Positions 1-10,057 are shown, counted from the stretch's first letter. The stretch is 64,000 nucleotides of DNA from Hoeflea_A sp040932035 (GCF_040932035.1 NZ_JBFRBB010000001.1:620001-684000); one strand, 5' to 3'. Notes: generated from the sequence alone by a model not told the origin. Made by a program: numbers and translations.

Positions 1-339
1 ACACATGTTCTCGACACAGCCTCCGGAAACCCGGCGGCTGGCTTGTCCATCGATCTATATTCCCTGGACGGCGATGCGCGCACGCACATCAAAACCGTCG
101 AGACAAACAGTGACGGACGCTGCGATGCGCCGTTGCTTGCCGGTGAAACGCTTGCCGTTGGCGAGTATGAACTCGTGTTCCACGCCGGCGACTATCTGAG
201 GCAAAGCGGCGTAGCCTTGCAGGAACCCGCGTTTCTCGATGTTATCCCGATCCGCTTCGGCATTGCCGATGCCGGGGCGCATTATCACGTTCCGCTGCTG
301 ATTTCGCCTTACGGCTATTCGACTTACCGCGGCAGCTGA
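1..339 (+). CDS. uraH: 5-hydroxyisourate hydrolase, 5' end outside window
   Basis: Hydrolyses 5-hydroxyisourate, the product of urate oxidase, to OHCU in the urate-to-allantoin pathway. The frame is open from base 1 and begins THVLDTASGNPAAG, the conserved N-terminal block of transthyretin-like HIU hydrolases. It ends in YRGS, the C-terminal signature of the family. About 112 residues are visible and the family is usually 110-120 long, so only a few N-terminal residues are missing. A start at the TTG at 43 would remove a conserved strand and is unlikely. It sits tail to tail with guaD, which acts in the same pathway. Confidence 0.93.
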   Translation, partial: THVLDTASGNPAAGLSIDLYSLDGDARTHIKTVETNSDGRCDAPLLAGETLAVGEYELVFHAGDYLRQSGVALQEPAFLDVIPIRFGIADAGAHYHVPLLISPYGYSTYRGS

Positions 340-369
340 TCCTCCAAATCTGCACAAAAATGCAGACAA

Positions 370-405
370 AAAACCCGCCATGGTTTCAACACCTTGGCGG
401 GTTTT
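370..405. terminator. Bidirectional rho-independent terminator between uraH and guaD
   Basis: A 14-bp inverted repeat (AAAACCCGCCATGG, 8-nt loop, CCTTGGCGGGTTTT, one mismatch) gives a GC stem with A and T tracts at its two ends. It therefore works for both converging genes. Confidence 0.85.
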
Positions 406-427
406 GCTGTTTTAAGGCTTGCGTTAC

Positions 428-1734
<1,307 letters not shown>

Positions 1735-1735
<1 letters not shown>

Positions 1736-2985
1736 TAATTTTGCTCCGGTTTGGCGGCAATCGAATCTTCGAACCAGGCAACGAGCATCTTGCGCTCCTC
1801 CGGTTCGATCATGGTTATGTTTGCCGGCGGCATGGCGTGGCTTCTGCCCGCCTGCAGGTAAATATCGCGTGCCTGCGCTGCGATTTCGGCGTCGTTTTCA
1901 AGAAGGACGCCCTTTGGCGGCACGATTATACCCTCCCAGACGGGTTCCTGCGAATGGCACATCGAACAGCGTGACAGGACGATGTCCTTTGCCTCTTCGA
2001 AGTGGACGTTGTCGGCAAAGCGCGCGAAGGCGGGCGCAACCGGCGCTGTGGCTTCGTCCGTCTCGCCGGTCAGCACCTTCGGAACCGTCGACAGCCACAT
2101 GATGATGATGAACAGGACAACGGTGACAAGCCATGTCCAGGTCGGGTTGCCCTTGCGGGCATGCCGGGTGTTGAACCAGTGGCGGATGGTAACGCCCATC
2201 AGGAAGACGAGCGAAGCGATCACCCAGTTGTACTCCGTCGCAAAGGCCAGCGGATAATGGTTCGACAGCATCAGGAAGATCACCGGCAGGGTGAGGTAGT
2301 TGTTGTGCGTCGAACGCTGTTTGGCGATCTTGCCGTATTTCGGGTCGGGCTTGCGCCCGGCAATGAGGTCGGCAACCACAACCTTCTGGTTTGGAATGAT
2401 GACCATGAAGACGTTGGCCGACATGACGGTCGCCGTAAATGCGCCAAGATGCAGGAAAGAAGCGCGGCCGGTAAACACATGGGTATAACCCCAGGCCATG
2501 GCGACGAGGACGATGTACAGGAACACCATCAGCAGAGTATCGCTCTTGCCCAGGAACGCCTTGCAGGCGAAGTCGTAGGCAATCCAGCCGAATGCCAGCG
2601 AAGCAATGGAAATCAGGATCGCGACCGGCGCTGAAATGTCGAGCACTGCAGGGTCGACGAGATAAAGATCGGCACCGGCATAATAGACAATTGCCATCAG
2701 CGCGAAGCCGGAAATCCAGGTCATGTAGGATTCCCATTTGAACCAGGTCAGGTGTTCCGGCATCTCGGCCGGTGCCACCAGGTATTTCTGGATGTGGTAG
2801 AACCCGCCGCCGTGAACCTGCCATTCTTCCCCGAACGCCCCTTCGGGAAGTCCCGGACGCTGGCGCAGGCCAAGGTCGAGCGCAATGAAATAAAAGGACG
2901 ATCCGATCCAGGCGATGGCCGTGATGACGTGCAGCCAGCGCGCGGCAAAGGATAGCCAGTCCCAGGCAATGGCAAAGTCGTACAT
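1735..2985 (-). CDS. puuD: Membrane-bound urate oxidase (urate hydroxylase PuuD) with C-terminal cytochrome c domain
   Basis: Oxidises urate to 5-hydroxyisourate in the inner membrane, apparently passing electrons to the respiratory chain instead of producing peroxide. The 416-residue protein opens with WLHVITAIAWIGSSFYF and has about eight hydrophobic segments, matching the PuuD N-terminal membrane domain. A cytochrome c domain follows from about residue 325: haem-binding CSMCH near 340 and a candidate axial Met in AMPP near 385. It is first in an operon with guaD. uraH, convergent on the other side, handles the product. A LysR gene lies divergently upstream. Confidence 0.95.
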
Positions 2986-3028
2986 GAGAATTCCCCTATT
3001 GTTTGCCGTATTCTGCCGGTCGCGTCAC

Positions 3029-3064
3029 TTGAAAGAAAGTGGCGACTCCCCGGATGACTTTCAA
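3029..3064. promoter_or_regulatory. Candidate LysR-type operator between puuD and the LysR gene
   Basis: In the 108-bp divergent spacer a perfect inverted repeat TTGAAAG / CTTTCAA is separated by 22 bp. Its position between the two starts fits a shared LysR-controlled promoter. No footprint or consensus is known to me, so this is inference from symmetry. Confidence 0.4.
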
Positions 3065-3093
3065 AATTTTCTAAATAATCATAGGATCGCCCC

Positions 3094-4008
3094 ATGTCGT
3101 ATTTTGAAAATATCAAAGTGTTCCTGCGCGTCGTCGAACTCGGTAATTTGTCTGCCGCTGGGCGCGATTTACGAATCTCTCCGGCGGTTGCCAGCAACCG
3201 TGTCAAGGAATTGGAAAAATATCTCGGCGTGCGGCTGTTCAACCGCACAACGCGGCAATTGACGCCGACCGAGCATGGCAAGATCTTCTATCGCGGCGCC
3301 GGCCGCATCATCCAGGCTGTCGAAGATGCCGAAGCCTCAATCGCTTCCGTTTCGGGACAGCCGAAGGGCGTGATCCGGGTGACGGCGCCGCTTGGCTTCG
3401 GCCGCCGCTTCATTGCCTCCGGCATACCGGAATTTCACGAACAGTACCCCGATATCGAGGTGCGGCTGCGGCTTTCGGACCACAATGTCGATATACTGAA
3501 GGAAAGCATCGACCTTGCCTTCCGGCTGGGTGTCATCGAGGATTCCAGCTTGCGCATGCGCGGGCTTATGGATTGCGACCGGGTGCTTTGTGCTTCGCCC
3601 GATTATATCAAGAAAGCCGGTACACCGGAGACGATCGATGACCTTCTGCGCGACGACTACAACTGCCTGCTGTTGCGGTTTCCCGGTTCCAGTGAGTTCG
3701 TCTGGACGCTGCAGACGGATGAGGGGGTGCGCAAGGTGGAGGTCAGCGGCGTATTCGATTCCGACGATGGCGACGTGCTGATGGAATGGGCGCTTGCCGG
3801 CCACGGCATCGTCAACAAGCCGCGCTTCGAGGTCCAGCGTTTTATCAATTCCGGCCAGTTGATCGAAATATTGCCGCAACATCCGCCGACACCGGCCAAA
3901 CTCGCGGTGATCTTCCCGCACAAGGATTTCCAGGATCCCAAGCTGCGCCTGTTCATCGATTTCATGGCCGCGCGCTGTCAGAAAATGATCCGCGCGGCGT
4001 TGCAGTAG
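3094..4008 (+). CDS. LysR family transcriptional regulator, probable regulator of puuD-guaD
   Basis: A 304-residue LysR protein of the AaeR/DsdC-like crp subgroup by appearance. Residues 1-60 carry the winged HTH (NLSAAGRDLRISPAVASNRV, then RLFNRTTRQLTPTEHG). The rest is the periplasmic-binding-like effector domain. The ATG start lies 108 bp from the divergent puuD start, the classical arrangement of a LysR gene and its target. The effector is not deducible; a urate-pathway intermediate is a reasonable guess from position only. Confidence 0.9.
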   Translation: MSYFENIKVFLRVVELGNLSAAGRDLRISPAVASNRVKELEKYLGVRLFNRTTRQLTPTEHGKIFYRGAGRIIQAVEDAEASIASVSGQPKGVIRVTAPLGFGRRFIASGIPEFHEQYPDIEVRLRLSDHNVDILKESIDLAFRLGVIEDSSLRMRGLMDCDRVLCASPDYIKKAGTPETIDDLLRDDYNCLLLRFPGSSEFVWTLQTDEGVRKVEVSGVFDSDDGDVLMEWALAGHGIVNKPRFEVQRFINSGQLIEILPQHPPTPAKLAVIFPHKDFQDPKLRLFIDFMAARCQKMIRAALQ

Positions 4009-4129
4009 GAATCAGCTCGGTCAGGTTTCAGCCGGCGAACACAACCTGCTCCTCACCGCCCGCAACATCACATGCAAGGACCGGGTGCTGCGAAGCATGC
4101 TGCCCTTTGTCCGCTCGGAACAGGCCTGA

Positions 4130-5137
4130 TCAGCAAACCGCCGCGTCGTTCCAGCGCGTGTCTTCGAAAACGCGGCCTTGATACCGGCCGCTGACAATGG
4201 CTTCGCGTGCTTCATCCCATCTTTGCGCCCAGGTGGCGGGATCGTGTAGTTCAGCAGAGGGATCGGAACGGCTGCGGGCAATGAAGCCTGGAAATGCGGG
4301 ACGGCCGGAAGCTTGGCCGGTCGGGTGGTAGCGCAGGTCCATGCTCCAGCGCAGATCGTTCGAACGGTTAGGCAGCGCCCGGTGAACATTCATCTTGTGA
4401 AACAGCACAACGCCGCCGCGCTTGACAGGCAGGGGCACGGCCTCGCGTCCCTCCATCAGCTTGCCCGGCACCTGCGGCTCGGAGGCGAGCGCGAGATTCG
4501 AGCAATGGGTCTTGGGGCCCTCCCGGTGCGAACCCGGCACAGAGACGAGGCAACCGTTTTCGACCGTCGCTTCCGTCACCGCGACCCAGACGGTCACCTG
4601 CTCCGTTTCGTCGGCTTCAGGAAGCAGTGCGACAATATCCTGGTGCCACGTCGTCGCTCCGACATTGGAGTGCTGGGCGTTGCTTTCGGAAAGCTGCCGT
4701 TCCGGTGGTTTCATACGCATCTGCTGCACCGGGCTCACATAGATCTCCGGCCCGATGAGTTGCTCCACGAGATCGAGGATCTTGCCGTTACGCAAGGTTT
4801 TGAAGACGGCCGCTCCCGTGTGCATACGATAGGTTTCCGGATCAACCGGCCCGTTGATCAGCGGCAGCGAGATGTTGAAGTGGCGGTGCAGGTCAGGATA
4901 ATCGGCCAGTACCTGGCAAAAGCGCCTGCCGAAAGGTAGTTCCTCATGGCGCGCCCGAATGTCTCCGTTGGCGTAAAGTTCGCCCGCGACGCGATCCAAA
5001 AGTGCATCATATTCGGCTTCCAGAGGCGCGAGGTCCGCGTCGTCGAGTAGTTTCTCGATAGCCAGAAATCCGTCTTGTTCGAAAGCGGCCAGCTGCGCAT
5101 TGTCGAGCCTGATGGCGGGGTTCCCGGATGTCATCAT
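4130..5137 (-). CDS. Phytanoyl-CoA dioxygenase (PhyH) family Fe(II)/2-oxoglutarate oxygenase
   Basis: A 335-residue predicted non-haem iron, 2-oxoglutarate-dependent hydroxylase of the PhyH family. The facial triad is visible: HQD in TTWHQDIVALL near residue 170 and the distal histidine in NVHRALPNRS near 255, followed by an Arg-rich RWSMDLRYHPTG likely to bind 2-oxoglutarate. The substrate is unknown; the family acts on acyl-CoAs, amino acids and small alkyl compounds. It is divergent from a GcvA-like LysR gene 132 bp away, its likely regulator. A second ATG lies one codon into the frame. Confidence 0.85.
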   Translation of the reverse strand: MMTSGNPAIRLDNAQLAAFEQDGFLAIEKLLDDADLAPLEAEYDALLDRVAGELYANGDIRARHEELPFGRRFCQVLADYPDLHRHFNISLPLINGPVDPETYRMHTGAAVFKTLRNGKILDLVEQLIGPEIYVSPVQQMRMKPPERQLSESNAQHSNVGATTWHQDIVALLPEADETEQVTVWVAVTEATVENGCLVSVPGSHREGPKTHCSNLALASEPQVPGKLMEGREAVPLPVKRGGVVLFHKMNVHRALPNRSNDLRWSMDLRYHPTGQASGRPAFPGFIARSRSDPSAELHDPATWAQRWDEAREAIVSGRYQGRVFEDTRWNDAAVC

Positions 5138-5269
5138 CTGTCTCTCCTGATATTGGACGCCGCATCAGGATGCGATTGAATAAGACCAGCGTCAAACGAA
5201 TGCTTAACGGCCTTAGGCTAGTAATTATTGGTGGCTAAATCCAATCCGGCCGCCTATCCTTGGCCTGTT

Positions 5270-6163
5270 ATGAGAAATGGACTTCCGCCACTTCCCGCCC
5301 TTCAGGCGTTCGAGGCTGCTGCACGGCATGAAAGCTTCGCTTCGGCTGCGGAGGAACTGCACCTTTCCCAGTCCGCGGTAAGCCATCGGGTGCGCATGCT
5401 GGAGCGACATCTCGGCTATTCGCTGTTCGAGCGGCTGCCGCGGGGGCTGAGGCTGACTGAGAACGCCAAGGCCTATCTGCCGTCTGTGCGCAAGGCCTTC
5501 GACATGATCCTCGGTTCGACGTCAGGCATCTTTGGCCCCAGCGGCGAGGCGGTGGTGACAGTGCGAGCCCCGGTTTCCTATTCGGCCCTTTGGCTAACCC
5601 GGCTAATCGACGGGTTCATGACGCAATATTCCGACATTGAGGTCAGGCTGGTGAGTTCGGTTTGGGCGGACAGGCTGGCTGCAGACGAAACCGATCTTGA
5701 ATTCAGGCTCGGCCACGGCCATTGGCCCGGATACAGAGCGGAGCTTGTTTTGCGCGATCCGGTTCTGCCTGTCTGCAGCCCTTCCGCGTGTGCGCACAGG
5801 GCCATGACGGCAAGCGAATTGGCGGAGCAACCGCTCATCCATGTCCTCGGCACGGAAGATCATTGGAGCCTCTATTTTGCAGCACACGGTGTGGGGGTTT
5901 CGGAAAGGCTGCCGCACGTGCGTTTGGATTCCTCCATGGCCGCCGCAGAATTGGCAGCCAGCGGCAACCGTTTCGCCTTGCTGCAAAAGCGCCTCGTTGA
6001 TCCCTACCTTCAATACGGCCGTCTGGTTCGTGCGTCCGATCATGAACTCGCGGTGGACCAGGGTCTTTATCTATTGCGCAGTGAAAATGCGGACCGGATG
6101 ACGCCCGAAGCAATCCTGTTGCGCGGCTGGCTGCTCCATGCTGCCGGGGATATGTCGCGCTGA
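5270..6163 (+). CDS. LysR family regulator, GcvA-like
   Basis: A 297-residue LysR protein. The opening LPPLPALQAFEAAARH and HTH LHLSQSAVSHRVRMLE match the GcvA/AmpR branch. The effector-binding domain runs from about residue 90. I chose the ATG at 5270; an in-frame TTG at 5228 would add 14 residues not typical of the branch. It is divergent from the PhyH oxygenase and probably controls it. The stop is followed by a short AATCGC-TTTG-GCGATT hairpin at 6174-6189 that may end the transcript. Confidence 0.88.
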   Translation: MRNGLPPLPALQAFEAAARHESFASAAEELHLSQSAVSHRVRMLERHLGYSLFERLPRGLRLTENAKAYLPSVRKAFDMILGSTSGIFGPSGEAVVTVRAPVSYSALWLTRLIDGFMTQYSDIEVRLVSSVWADRLAADETDLEFRLGHGHWPGYRAELVLRDPVLPVCSPSACAHRAMTASELAEQPLIHVLGTEDHWSLYFAAHGVGVSERLPHVRLDSSMAAAELAASGNRFALLQKRLVDPYLQYGRLVRASDHELAVDQGLYLLRSENADRMTPEAILLRGWLLHAAGDMSR

Positions 6164-6318
6164 CACGCAATTAAATCGCTTTGGCGATTGCGTCGCGGGC
6201 GTAATTCATAAAAAAGGAGAGTACCTGTCCCGCTGCCACGCTGTTGCGTCGGGCACCGGCTCATTCCGAACCCGGAACTCCGGTTCCGCCAGCACCCGTC
6301 AAGAGCGATTGCGCAAAG

Positions 6319-6942
6319 ATGAAACTGTCGTCCGAACATCGCGAGCACCTTGCAGATATTCTGCGATGGCGCCGCGACATCCGGCATTTCAGCACCGACG
6401 CGATCGATCCCCAAATTCTGGAGCAGATCGAGGCATCGGTTGATTTCGCACCTTCCGTCGGCAACAGCCGCCCCTGGCGCTTTGTGCGTGTCAATGACGC
6501 TGAAAAACGATCATCCGTCGCAAAAACCTTCGAAAGTGAAAACCGGCGGGCGAGCCTCATCTACGACGATCCGAAACGGGAAAAATACGTCGCGCTCAAG
6601 CTTGCGGGCCTGCGCGAAGCGCCTGTGCACTACGCAGTGTTCACCGATGCCGACCCGGCAGAGGGCTGCGGGCTCGGCCGCCAGACCATGCCCGAAACGC
6701 TGACCTATTCGACCGTCATGGCAATCCACACGCTGTGGCTGGCCGCACGGGCGTTGAATGTCGGCGTCGGCTGGGTGTCGATCCTCGACCCGGCGATCAT
6801 GAACGCGATATTGGATGTGCCGCAAAAGTGGAAATTCACTGCCTATCTGTGCGTCGGCTATCCGCTGGAATATAAGGATACGCCTGAGCTCGAGCGGCGC
6901 GGCTGGCAGGTAAATGTCCCGTCGGTATGGACTGAAAGATAA
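6319..6942 (+). CDS. bluB: 5,6-dimethylbenzimidazole synthase (BluB), nitroreductase fold
   Basis: Fragments reduced FMN to 5,6-dimethylbenzimidazole, the lower ligand of cobalamin. The 207-residue protein carries family hallmarks: RRDIRHF near the N terminus, FAPSVGNSRPWRF, GLGRQTMPETLTYS and a final NVGVGWVSIL block. The chosen ATG begins MKLSSEHRE; an upstream TTG at 6244 reads through weak coding sequence. No other cobalamin gene is in the window. It precedes a HAD phosphatase by 19 bp and may share a transcript with it. I could not recognise a complete cobalamin riboswitch in the 155-bp leader. Confidence 0.9.
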   Translation: MKLSSEHREHLADILRWRRDIRHFSTDAIDPQILEQIEASVDFAPSVGNSRPWRFVRVNDAEKRSSVAKTFESENRRASLIYDDPKREKYVALKLAGLREAPVHYAVFTDADPAEGCGLGRQTMPETLTYSTVMAIHTLWLAARALNVGVGWVSILDPAIMNAILDVPQKWKFTAYLCVGYPLEYKDTPELERRGWQVNVPSVWTER

Positions 6943-6961
6943 CAGGGAGAACCCACCGGCC

Positions 6962-7612
6962 ATGGCATTTTCGGCAATTATCTTCGATTGCGACGGCGTG
7001 CTGGTGGATTCGGAAAAGATCTTTCTTGCCGTTGAGCGCGAGCACCTTGAACGCATCGGCCTTTCCTATGACAGGGCCGAATATCAGCGCCGTTTCATGG
7101 GTTTGAAGACCGCCGACTATCTGAGCGAACTGGGCAACGATCATATTGCAAAGACAGGTAGGGCGCTCCCCGCTGATTTTGCCGGCAAACTCAAAGCAGA
7201 ATGTCTCGAGCGGCTGCAAACGGAACTGGAACTTATCGACGGCGTCGAAACGCTGCTTGAACACCATGAAGGCGCGAAGGCCGTCGCGTCCTCAAGCGCC
7301 CTAGATGCGCTCCACATGAAGCTCGAAATCACCGGCATTCACCGCCGCTTCCACCCGCATATCTATTCCGGCGAAGAGGTCGAGAACGGCAAGCCGGCAC
7401 CGGATCTGTTTCTCATGGCCGCACACAGACTCGGCGTTGAGCCTGCCGGGTGCCTGGTGATCGAGGACAGCGAAAACGGCGTCATTGCAGGCGCCGCGGC
7501 CGGCATGACCGTCTGGGGCTTTACCGGAGGCGGCCATGCCGATGACGGGCTGAAACAGCGGCTGCACGGAGCCGGAGCACATGCCGTCATGTCCAGCTTT
7601 GAAGAAATGTAA
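6962..7612 (+). CDS. HAD superfamily (subfamily IA) hydrolase, phosphoglycolate-phosphatase-like
   Basis: A 216-residue HAD phosphatase. Motif I is FDCDGVLVDSE near the N terminus, motif II is SSSALDA, motif III is the Lys in GKPAPDLF and motif IV is VIEDSENG. The helical cap between motifs I and II is that of subfamily IA (beta-phosphoglucomutase and GPH type). The ATG at 6962 has AGGGAGA eight bases upstream. Substrate unknown: a sugar phosphate or phosphoglycolate is typical. It lies 19 bp after bluB, but no functional link is evident. Confidence 0.85.
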   Translation: MAFSAIIFDCDGVLVDSEKIFLAVEREHLERIGLSYDRAEYQRRFMGLKTADYLSELGNDHIAKTGRALPADFAGKLKAECLERLQTELELIDGVETLLEHHEGAKAVASSSALDALHMKLEITGIHRRFHPHIYSGEEVENGKPAPDLFLMAAHRLGVEPAGCLVIEDSENGVIAGAAAGMTVWGFTGGGHADDGLKQRLHGAGAHAVMSSFEEM

Positions 7613-7691
7613 ACGCATTTGTGATGTCACCGCACGATTGACCAGCGTAGCAATTCGGTCATCATAGCCGGCAACGATGGGAGGCATGGTT

Positions 7692-8330
7692 ATGAGCGAC
7701 GACAAGGTCATTATCGAACAGCGCGAAAACGGTCCGCTCGTGGTCAAGAACCTGAGCGATCTGCGGCTTGCAGACGGCACGGCCGCGGAGGCGAAGCCGG
7801 TGATGGCGCTTTGCCGTTGCGGAGGCTCGCAAAACAAGCCCTTTTGCGATGGAACCCATAAAAACATCGGCTTTGAAAGCGCCGGTTCCGATGTCGCGGC
7901 AAAGGACAAGGTCCGCGCCTATGAAGGCAAGGACGTCACCGTCTATTACAACATGCTTTTATGCTCCCATGCCGGCGAATGCGGACGCCGCGCGGCGGCG
8001 GTTTTCAATCCGAAGCAAAAGCCGTGGATACAGCCCGACAACGGCACCAGGGAGGACATCCATGAAGTCATGCAGGCCTGTCCGTCCGGTGCGTTGCGCT
8101 ACAGTGAAACAGGCGGTCGGGCCGAGCTGGTTGCCAACGGGGATGTCTGCATTACGGTCGAAAAGGACGGTCCCTACCGGGTGAGCAATGTTCCGGTCGA
8201 AGCCGGATACTGGGCGCAAGGACAGTCCGAGAAAAAATATGTGCTGTGCCGGTGCGGCAAATCCGGCAACAAGCCGTTTTGCGACGGCACCCATCGCGAC
8301 GAAGGCTGGAGCGACGAAACCGGGGCCTGA
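7692..8330 (+). CDS. Double-CDGSH iron-sulfur protein with central [4Fe-4S]-type divergent ferredoxin domain
   Basis: A 212-residue cytosolic iron-sulfur protein. Two CDGSH motifs bracket the chain: CRCGGSQNKPFCDGTH near residue 40 and CRCGKSGNKPFCDGTH near 195. Each supplies the three Cys and one His of a [2Fe-2S] cluster. The centre has CSHAGECGRR and later QACPSGAL, the pattern of the Fer4_19 domain. The ATG at 7692 has GGGAGG seven bases upstream; ATGs at 7677 and 7686 are alternatives. Role unknown; redox or iron-sulfur transfer is inferred from the domains. Confidence 0.88.
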   Translation: MSDDKVIIEQRENGPLVVKNLSDLRLADGTAAEAKPVMALCRCGGSQNKPFCDGTHKNIGFESAGSDVAAKDKVRAYEGKDVTVYYNMLLCSHAGECGRRAAAVFNPKQKPWIQPDNGTREDIHEVMQACPSGALRYSETGGRAELVANGDVCITVEKDGPYRVSNVPVEAGYWAQGQSEKKYVLCRCGKSGNKPFCDGTHRDEGWSDETGA

Positions 8331-8463
8331 TCGGACAATTGTCAGATCTTTCCGTCGCCGACCTGCCGTGTTCAGAAAAATGGAATAAACGGCCCGAAGC
8401 TGGCGGACACGTCCTGATTTGCGGCGAGGCAAAGATGACCGTTGTTCGCATTGGCTTCCTGGA

Positions 8464-8599
8464 ACTCCTTGCCCGGGGGGTGCTTTACCTTCGGAGCAAG
8501 GCTTGGGAGGGCACCGGTTGGGAATAGGGTGCGGGCAAGGAGTAATTTATACTACCTATGCGATAGAAGTGCCGCAATACTGCAATCTAAGGGGTTTTT
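8464..8599 (+). repeat. Structured repeat element, copy 1
   Basis: A perfect 12-bp inverted repeat (ACTCCTTGCCCG at 8464-8475, CGGGCAAGGAGT at 8532-8543) closes a 56-nt loop. A 48-nt tail follows (8551-8598, ending CTAAGGGGTTTT). The tail and the stem positions recur in copy 2. The orientation is set by the tail and could be the reverse. Confidence 0.6.
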
Positions 8600-8624
8600 A
8601 GCGGAACGGCTGCGGTGACCGATG

Positions 8625-8755
8625 CCCTTTGCCCGCCAGCGCTCAACCTGGTCCGTCAACGAGGCTTTGCACCGTTTTTGAAGGGGCGCGGACAAAGAGC
8701 AGCTCACACTACTTTTGCGGCAGCGGTCTCGCAATCCTGCAATCTGAGGGGTTTT
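8625..8755 (+). repeat. Structured repeat element, copy 2
   Basis: Stem arms CCCTTTGCCCG (8625-8635) and CGGACAAAGAG (8689-8699) occupy the positions of the copy 1 arms. The tail at 8708-8755 matches copy 1 at 38 of 48 bases without gaps. The distance from right arm to tail is the same in both copies, so the whole unit was duplicated and not the tail alone. Confidence 0.6.
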
Positions 8756-8829
8756 CACAACAAAGTTTCGAATTGCCGAAGAAACCGCTGTTCGCAAAAC
8801 ACTTTGCCGACCAGCAATGCACCCCGTTG

Positions 8830-9399
8830 TCAACCGGATTTGCCGTCCTCCACCAAAGCCAGGACCGTCAGCTTGAGCGATTTGAGCAGCTTCAATAGGT
8901 GGTCTTTGTCCTTGGCGTTGCCCTTGGCGCCCTTTGCGGCGCTTTGAATGTAGTCGGACAGATCGCGTACATTCAGACCCGCTGCCTCAATCTGCTTGCC
9001 ATAGGGCTCCAATATGGTCTGGAGTTCGGCGCGTTTGTGCTCATAGGACGTTGCTAGCTCGTCGCGGGCCGCATCGTTGAACCCGTCGATGATGTCTGCG
9101 GCTTCGGGTGACGCGTGGATCCATTCGAACGGCTTGACCACGGAGTGTTCGAAGACGATGTCGAGTTTCTCGCTCAAACTCGTTGCCTCGGCGCATTCGC
9201 TCTTGATCGCGGCCAGGGACTGTTCGCCCCCGTATCTGATTGTTGCACGCAGCAGATCTTCCTTGCTGGCATAGGCGTTGTAGAGCGTCTGGCGCACGAT
9301 GTTCGCTTCCTCCGCCACGTCGTTCATGGTGGTGCGCTTAACGCCGTAGCGCGAGATGACGCGTATTGCCGCCTCAATGATTTGCTCGCGATTCTTCAT
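8830..9399 (-). CDS. TetR family repressor divergent from molybdenum hydroxylase genes
   Basis: A 189-residue TetR protein. The N-terminal HTH reads RYGVKRTTMNDVAEEANIVR followed by QTLYNAYASKEDLL, standard for the family. The C-terminal ligand domain is not informative. The ATG at 9399 gives MKNREQIIEAA, the expected family opening; 24 extra codons upstream cross the promoter and are rejected. Divergent from the iorAB-type pair, with a palindrome between them, it probably represses both itself and that pair. Confidence 0.88.
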   Translation of the reverse strand: MKNREQIIEAAIRVISRYGVKRTTMNDVAEEANIVRQTLYNAYASKEDLLRATIRYGGEQSLAAIKSECAEATSLSEKLDIVFEHSVVKPFEWIHASPEAADIIDGFNDAARDELATSYEHKRAELQTILEPYGKQIEAAGLNVRDLSDYIQSAAKGAKGNAKDKDHLLKLLKSLKLTVLALVEDGKSG

Positions 9400-9427
9400 A
9401 ATCGGCTTATTGACAAAAAGTTTGATA

Positions 9428-9444
9428 TTGTCAAATTTAGACAA
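9428..9444. promoter_or_regulatory. Probable TetR operator overlapping divergent -35 boxes
   Basis: TTGTC-AAATTTA-GACAA is a near-perfect 17-bp palindrome in the divergent spacer. It overlaps a plus-strand -35 (TTGTCA, 9428-9433) spaced 17 bp from TATTAT (9451-9456), pointing to the oxidoreductase genes. On the minus strand TTGACA begins at 9433 and faces the tetR gene. Confidence 0.6.
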
Positions 9445-9594
9445 AACGACTATTATTGTAAAAAAGTACAAAATCCAAGTAGCCGCAGGCCGGCGCCAGC
9501 CGACCGGGCGAGGGAGATTTTTCGGTTCGAGCCAGATTGCCGATCTGCAACCCGTTTACACCCCCACCCCAAATCACCGTTGAGGAGAATTGCC

Positions 9595-10056
9595 TTGCAA
9601 TATTCACTGCAATTGAACGGCAAAGCGCACAGCGTCGAGGCCGAGCCCGGAACCCCCTTGTTGTGGGTCATCCGGGATGAACTGAAATTGACCGGAACTA
9701 AATTCGGCTGCGGCGTGGCCTCGTGCGGTGCCTGCACGGTGCATCTCGACGGCGAGCCGGTACGCTCCTGCCAGACATTCATCGAGGATGTGGGCGATTC
9801 TCAAGTGACCACCATAGAGGGGCTTGAATCCAAAGAGGCCGCTGCCGTTCAGCAGGCCTGGGTCGAGCTTGATGTGGTGCAATGCGGCTACTGCCAGTCC
9901 GGCCAGGTCATGTCGGCGGTCGGTCTCCTGAAGGAGAACCCCAAACCGAGTGTTGCGGAAATCGATGAATATATGTGGGGCAACGCCTGCCGCTGCGCCA
10001 CCTATCAACGCATCCGCGCCGGCGTCCAGCGCGCTTCAGAAATCATGGAGGGCTGA
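9595..10056 (+). CDS. iorA: [2Fe-2S] small subunit of a molybdenum hydroxylase (isoquinoline 1-oxidoreductase alpha-type)
   Basis: A 153-residue protein carrying the two iron-sulfur clusters that move electrons from the molybdopterin site. The plant-type ferredoxin cysteines are in GCGVASCGACTVHLDG with a following Cys in VRSCQTF. The second cluster is in QCGYCQSGQ and NACRCATYQRI. The TTG start at 9595 has GAGGAG eight bases upstream and gives MQYSLQLNGK, a normal family opening. It is separated by one base from the large subunit, so they are co-translated. The exact substrate (N-heteroaromatic or aldehyde) cannot be told from sequence. Confidence 0.88.
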   Translation: MQYSLQLNGKAHSVEAEPGTPLLWVIRDELKLTGTKFGCGVASCGACTVHLDGEPVRSCQTFIEDVGDSQVTTIEGLESKEAAAVQQAWVELDVVQCGYCQSGQVMSAVGLLKENPKPSVAEIDEYMWGNACRCATYQRIRAGVQRASEIMEG

Positions 10057-10057
10057 T

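Larger units (their letters stand above)
8331..8829. other. Gene-free 500-bp stretch holding two tandem structured elements
   Basis: No reading frame here resembles a protein. Two related elements fill most of it and are listed separately as repeats. Short frames crossing the repeats have changes in all codon positions between copies, which argues against coding. Confidence 0.6.

Noticed and set aside
6164..6318. Cobalamin riboswitch before bluB
   Set aside because: A GTCCCGCTGCCACGCTGT stretch vaguely recalls the B12 element, but no B12 box or conserved upstream stems could be found.
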